Of a DNA stretch of 6,766 nucleotides, positions 6,643 through 6,766 are shown piece by piece (the first letter of the stretch is position 1; each line of letters opens with the position of its first letter). The notes below the pieces were generated by a model, which saw nothing but the letters and a program-made list of their open reading frames with translations, did not search any database and had not been told where the DNA came from. The DNA is from Hyphomicrobiales bacterium (GTDB lineage Bacteria > Pseudomonadota > Alphaproteobacteria > Rhizobiales > Xanthobacteraceae), in the NCBI GenBank assembly GCA_017304505.1, contig JAFKKQ010000365.1, forward strand, positions 1 through 6,766. Reading direction: 5' to 3'. The translations under genes were made by a program, and so were the position numbers.

Positions 6643-6766
6643 GGCGACGCAGGGCCGATCGCTCGATTGGTTATTCTGATTATTCTCGCACTACACGATT
6701 TGCCGATTTTCACGTTGAACACGCGGGTCTAAGTTTACCGCCGGGCGGACCGTGAATAATCCGCTG
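6643..6766. other. Non-coding tail after hisG
   Basis: The 124 bases to the window edge are less GC-rich than the coding regions around them. Apart from the terminator-like hairpin I see no gene with convincing codon use and no clear promoter pair. The region probably includes the upstream or downstream flank of a gene outside the window. Confidence 0.4.
6655..6686 (+). terminator. Weak terminator-like hairpin after hisG
   Basis: CCGATC (6655-6660) pairs with GATTGG (6665-6670) around a 4-base loop, with one G-U pair and two further possible G-U pairs outside. A T-rich stretch follows, containing TTATTCT twice (6671-6677 and 6680-6686). It starts 12 bases after the hisG stop. The stem is short and the T run is broken, so intrinsic termination is only a possibility. 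Confidence 0.35.

Noticed and set aside
6671..6686. Tandem TTATTCT repeat
   Set aside because: Two 7-base copies only; more simply explained as the T-rich tail of the weak hairpin after hisG than as a repeat element or regulator site.

Overview
The window looks like a piece of a chromosome from a high-GC alphaproteobacterium, most likely Hyphomicrobiales (Rhizobiales). The grounds are a hisS / hisZ / hisG neighbourhood in which hisZ and hisG overlap by ATGA, the GC-rich coding bias, a DUF3617 gene next to hisS, and an AT-rich Zur-type palindrome of the kind known in this class. Genus cannot be decided from the sequence alone.

Layout. (1) 2-856, plus strand: the 3' part of hisS (histidyl-tRNA synthetase), cut by the window edge. 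(2) 870-1403, minus strand: a small secreted DUF3617 protein, convergent with hisS, with a candidate promoter at about 1430-1458. (3) 1569-4309, minus strand: a probable metal-uptake operon reading from right to left. It starts with a small membrane or periplasmic DUF2946-type protein with HxH and CxxC motifs, followed by a 743-residue TonB-dependent outer-membrane receptor of the ZnuD type. A strong GC hairpin lies just after the receptor gene. The promoter region of this unit holds a 19-bp imperfect palindrome (4357-4375) that resembles the Zur (zinc uptake regulator) operator. (4) 4529-6642, plus strand: hisZ and hisG, which together encode the first enzyme of histidine biosynthesis. They overlap by 4 bases and hisG has a good Shine-Dalgarno inside the hisZ end. 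A weak terminator-like hairpin follows hisG.

How the parts fit. The histidine genes form one theme: charging of tRNA-His (HisS) and the committed step of histidine synthesis (HisZG, where HisZ is a HisRS paralogue). The minus-strand DUF2946 + ZnuD unit is an independent theme, zinc acquisition under zinc limitation, placed between hisS and hisZG. No mobile element, CRISPR array, tRNA or rRNA is visible. No stretch without a gene exceeds 300 bases; the non-coding gaps are 857-869, 1404-1568, 3801-3937, 4310-4528 and 6643-6766. The most notable points are the Zur-like operator in front of a DUF2946 gene coupled to a ZnuD receptor, and a HisG that appears to carry a C-terminal ACT-like domain although it is paired with HisZ. 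I see no convincing new system; the DUF2946 protein is the least understood component.
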